A stretch of DNA of 15,245 bases from JBGSWL01 sp041752455 (GTDB taxonomy: Bacteria; Pseudomonadota; Alphaproteobacteria; Rhizobiales; Rhizobiaceae). Each line of letters starts with the position of its first letter. Position 1 is the first letter of the stretch. Below the pieces are notes generated by a model. It was not told the origin of the DNA, did no database searches, and saw only the letters and a program-made list of their open reading frames with translations. Made by a program: the position numbers and the translations under genes. Shown piece after piece: positions 15,104 through 15,245 of this stretch. Where the stretch lies: positions 1-15,245 of the forward strand of contig JBGSWL010000160.1 of assembly GCA_041752455.1 (NCBI GenBank), given 5' to 3'.

Positions 15104-15244
15104 TCAGACAAAATCGAAGGCGGAAAGACCTGCGGTCATCTCGTCAAGGCCGAGCGGACGGGTGATCGGAGGCTCGGCGCGGGCGAGACAGCCGACGCGT
15201 TCGCACACCCGGCAGGCCGGGCCGACCGGCACTGTCGGCATGCG
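15104..15244 (-). CDS. C-terminal end of a DUF2083/ScfR-type HTH regulator (partial)
   Basis: Only the last 46 residues are in the window, ending at a TGA (15104-15106). They read PVGPACRVCERVGCLARAEPP and continue through LGLDEM to SAFDFV. The Cys pattern C-R-x-C-E-R-x-x-C-x-x-R-A-x-P-P followed by a short 'r.l.lDE...g.s.f' tail is, from family knowledge, the C-terminus of XRE-type regulators with a DUF2083 domain. This is the short-chain fatty acyl-CoA regulator group that includes RamB and PccR. These proteins have an N-terminal HTH, which lies outside the window. They control acetate, propionate or related acyl-CoA metabolism. The cut is due only to the window edge. Whether it regulates the downstream glutamine-synthetase-like gene is unknown. 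Confidence 0.65.
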   Translation of the reverse strand, partial: RMPTVPVGPACRVCERVGCLARAEPPITRPLGLDEMTAGLSAFDFV

Positions 15245-15245
15245 C

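Overview
The window comes from a GC-rich alphaproteobacterium, most likely of the Hyphomicrobiales (rhizobial) group. The protein set points there: a CbrA/PdhS-type histidine kinase, a rhizobial-type phasin, an acetoacetyl-CoA synthetase, a potFGHI polyamine transporter, a DUF2083-type acyl-CoA regulator, and a tRNA-His with A at the discriminator position. From memory, the order phasin - kinase - acetoacetyl-CoA synthetase - potI/H/G/F matches the Sinorhizobium meliloti segment SMc00777 (phaP1) - SMc00776 (cbrA) - SMc00774 (acsA2) - SMc00773 to SMc00770. I could not check that synteny here.

Layout. Positions 1-168 are the 3' end of a + strand gene, probably xseA. A minus-strand tRNA-His follows at 221-297, with a candidate promoter behind it. 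A minus-strand phasin gene (450-911) ends in a clear terminator and has a repeat-rich operator-like region upstream. Divergent from it is a 1279-residue multi-PAS histidine kinase (1161-5000, probably cbrA), with a TTAA-N7-TTAA CtrA-type box in its upstream region. The convergent gap 5001-5193 holds a minus-strand terminator, a long dyad and a second TTAA-N7-TTAA. Then come acsA2 (minus, 5194-7155), an AsmA-family gene (+, 7304-9094) and a small membrane protein gene (+, 9175-9450).

The rest is a minus-strand polyamine block. In transcription order it holds the end of a DUF2083-type regulator, a glutamine-synthetase-family enzyme (probably gamma-glutamylpolyamine synthetase), potF, an intergenic terminator, then tightly packed potG, potH and potI.

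Three themes run through the window. The phasin, acetoacetyl-CoA synthetase and perhaps the acyl-CoA-type regulator belong to polyhydroxybutyrate and short-chain carbon metabolism. The kinase belongs to the DivK-CtrA cell-cycle circuit. PotFGHI imports polyamines that the glutamine-synthetase-like enzyme can channel into catabolism. All genes look intact apart from those cut by the window edges. I see no mobile element, CRISPR array or phage remnant. The most interesting signals are regulatory: CtrA-type boxes around the kinase, the phasin operator repeats, and the terminator inside the pot operon.
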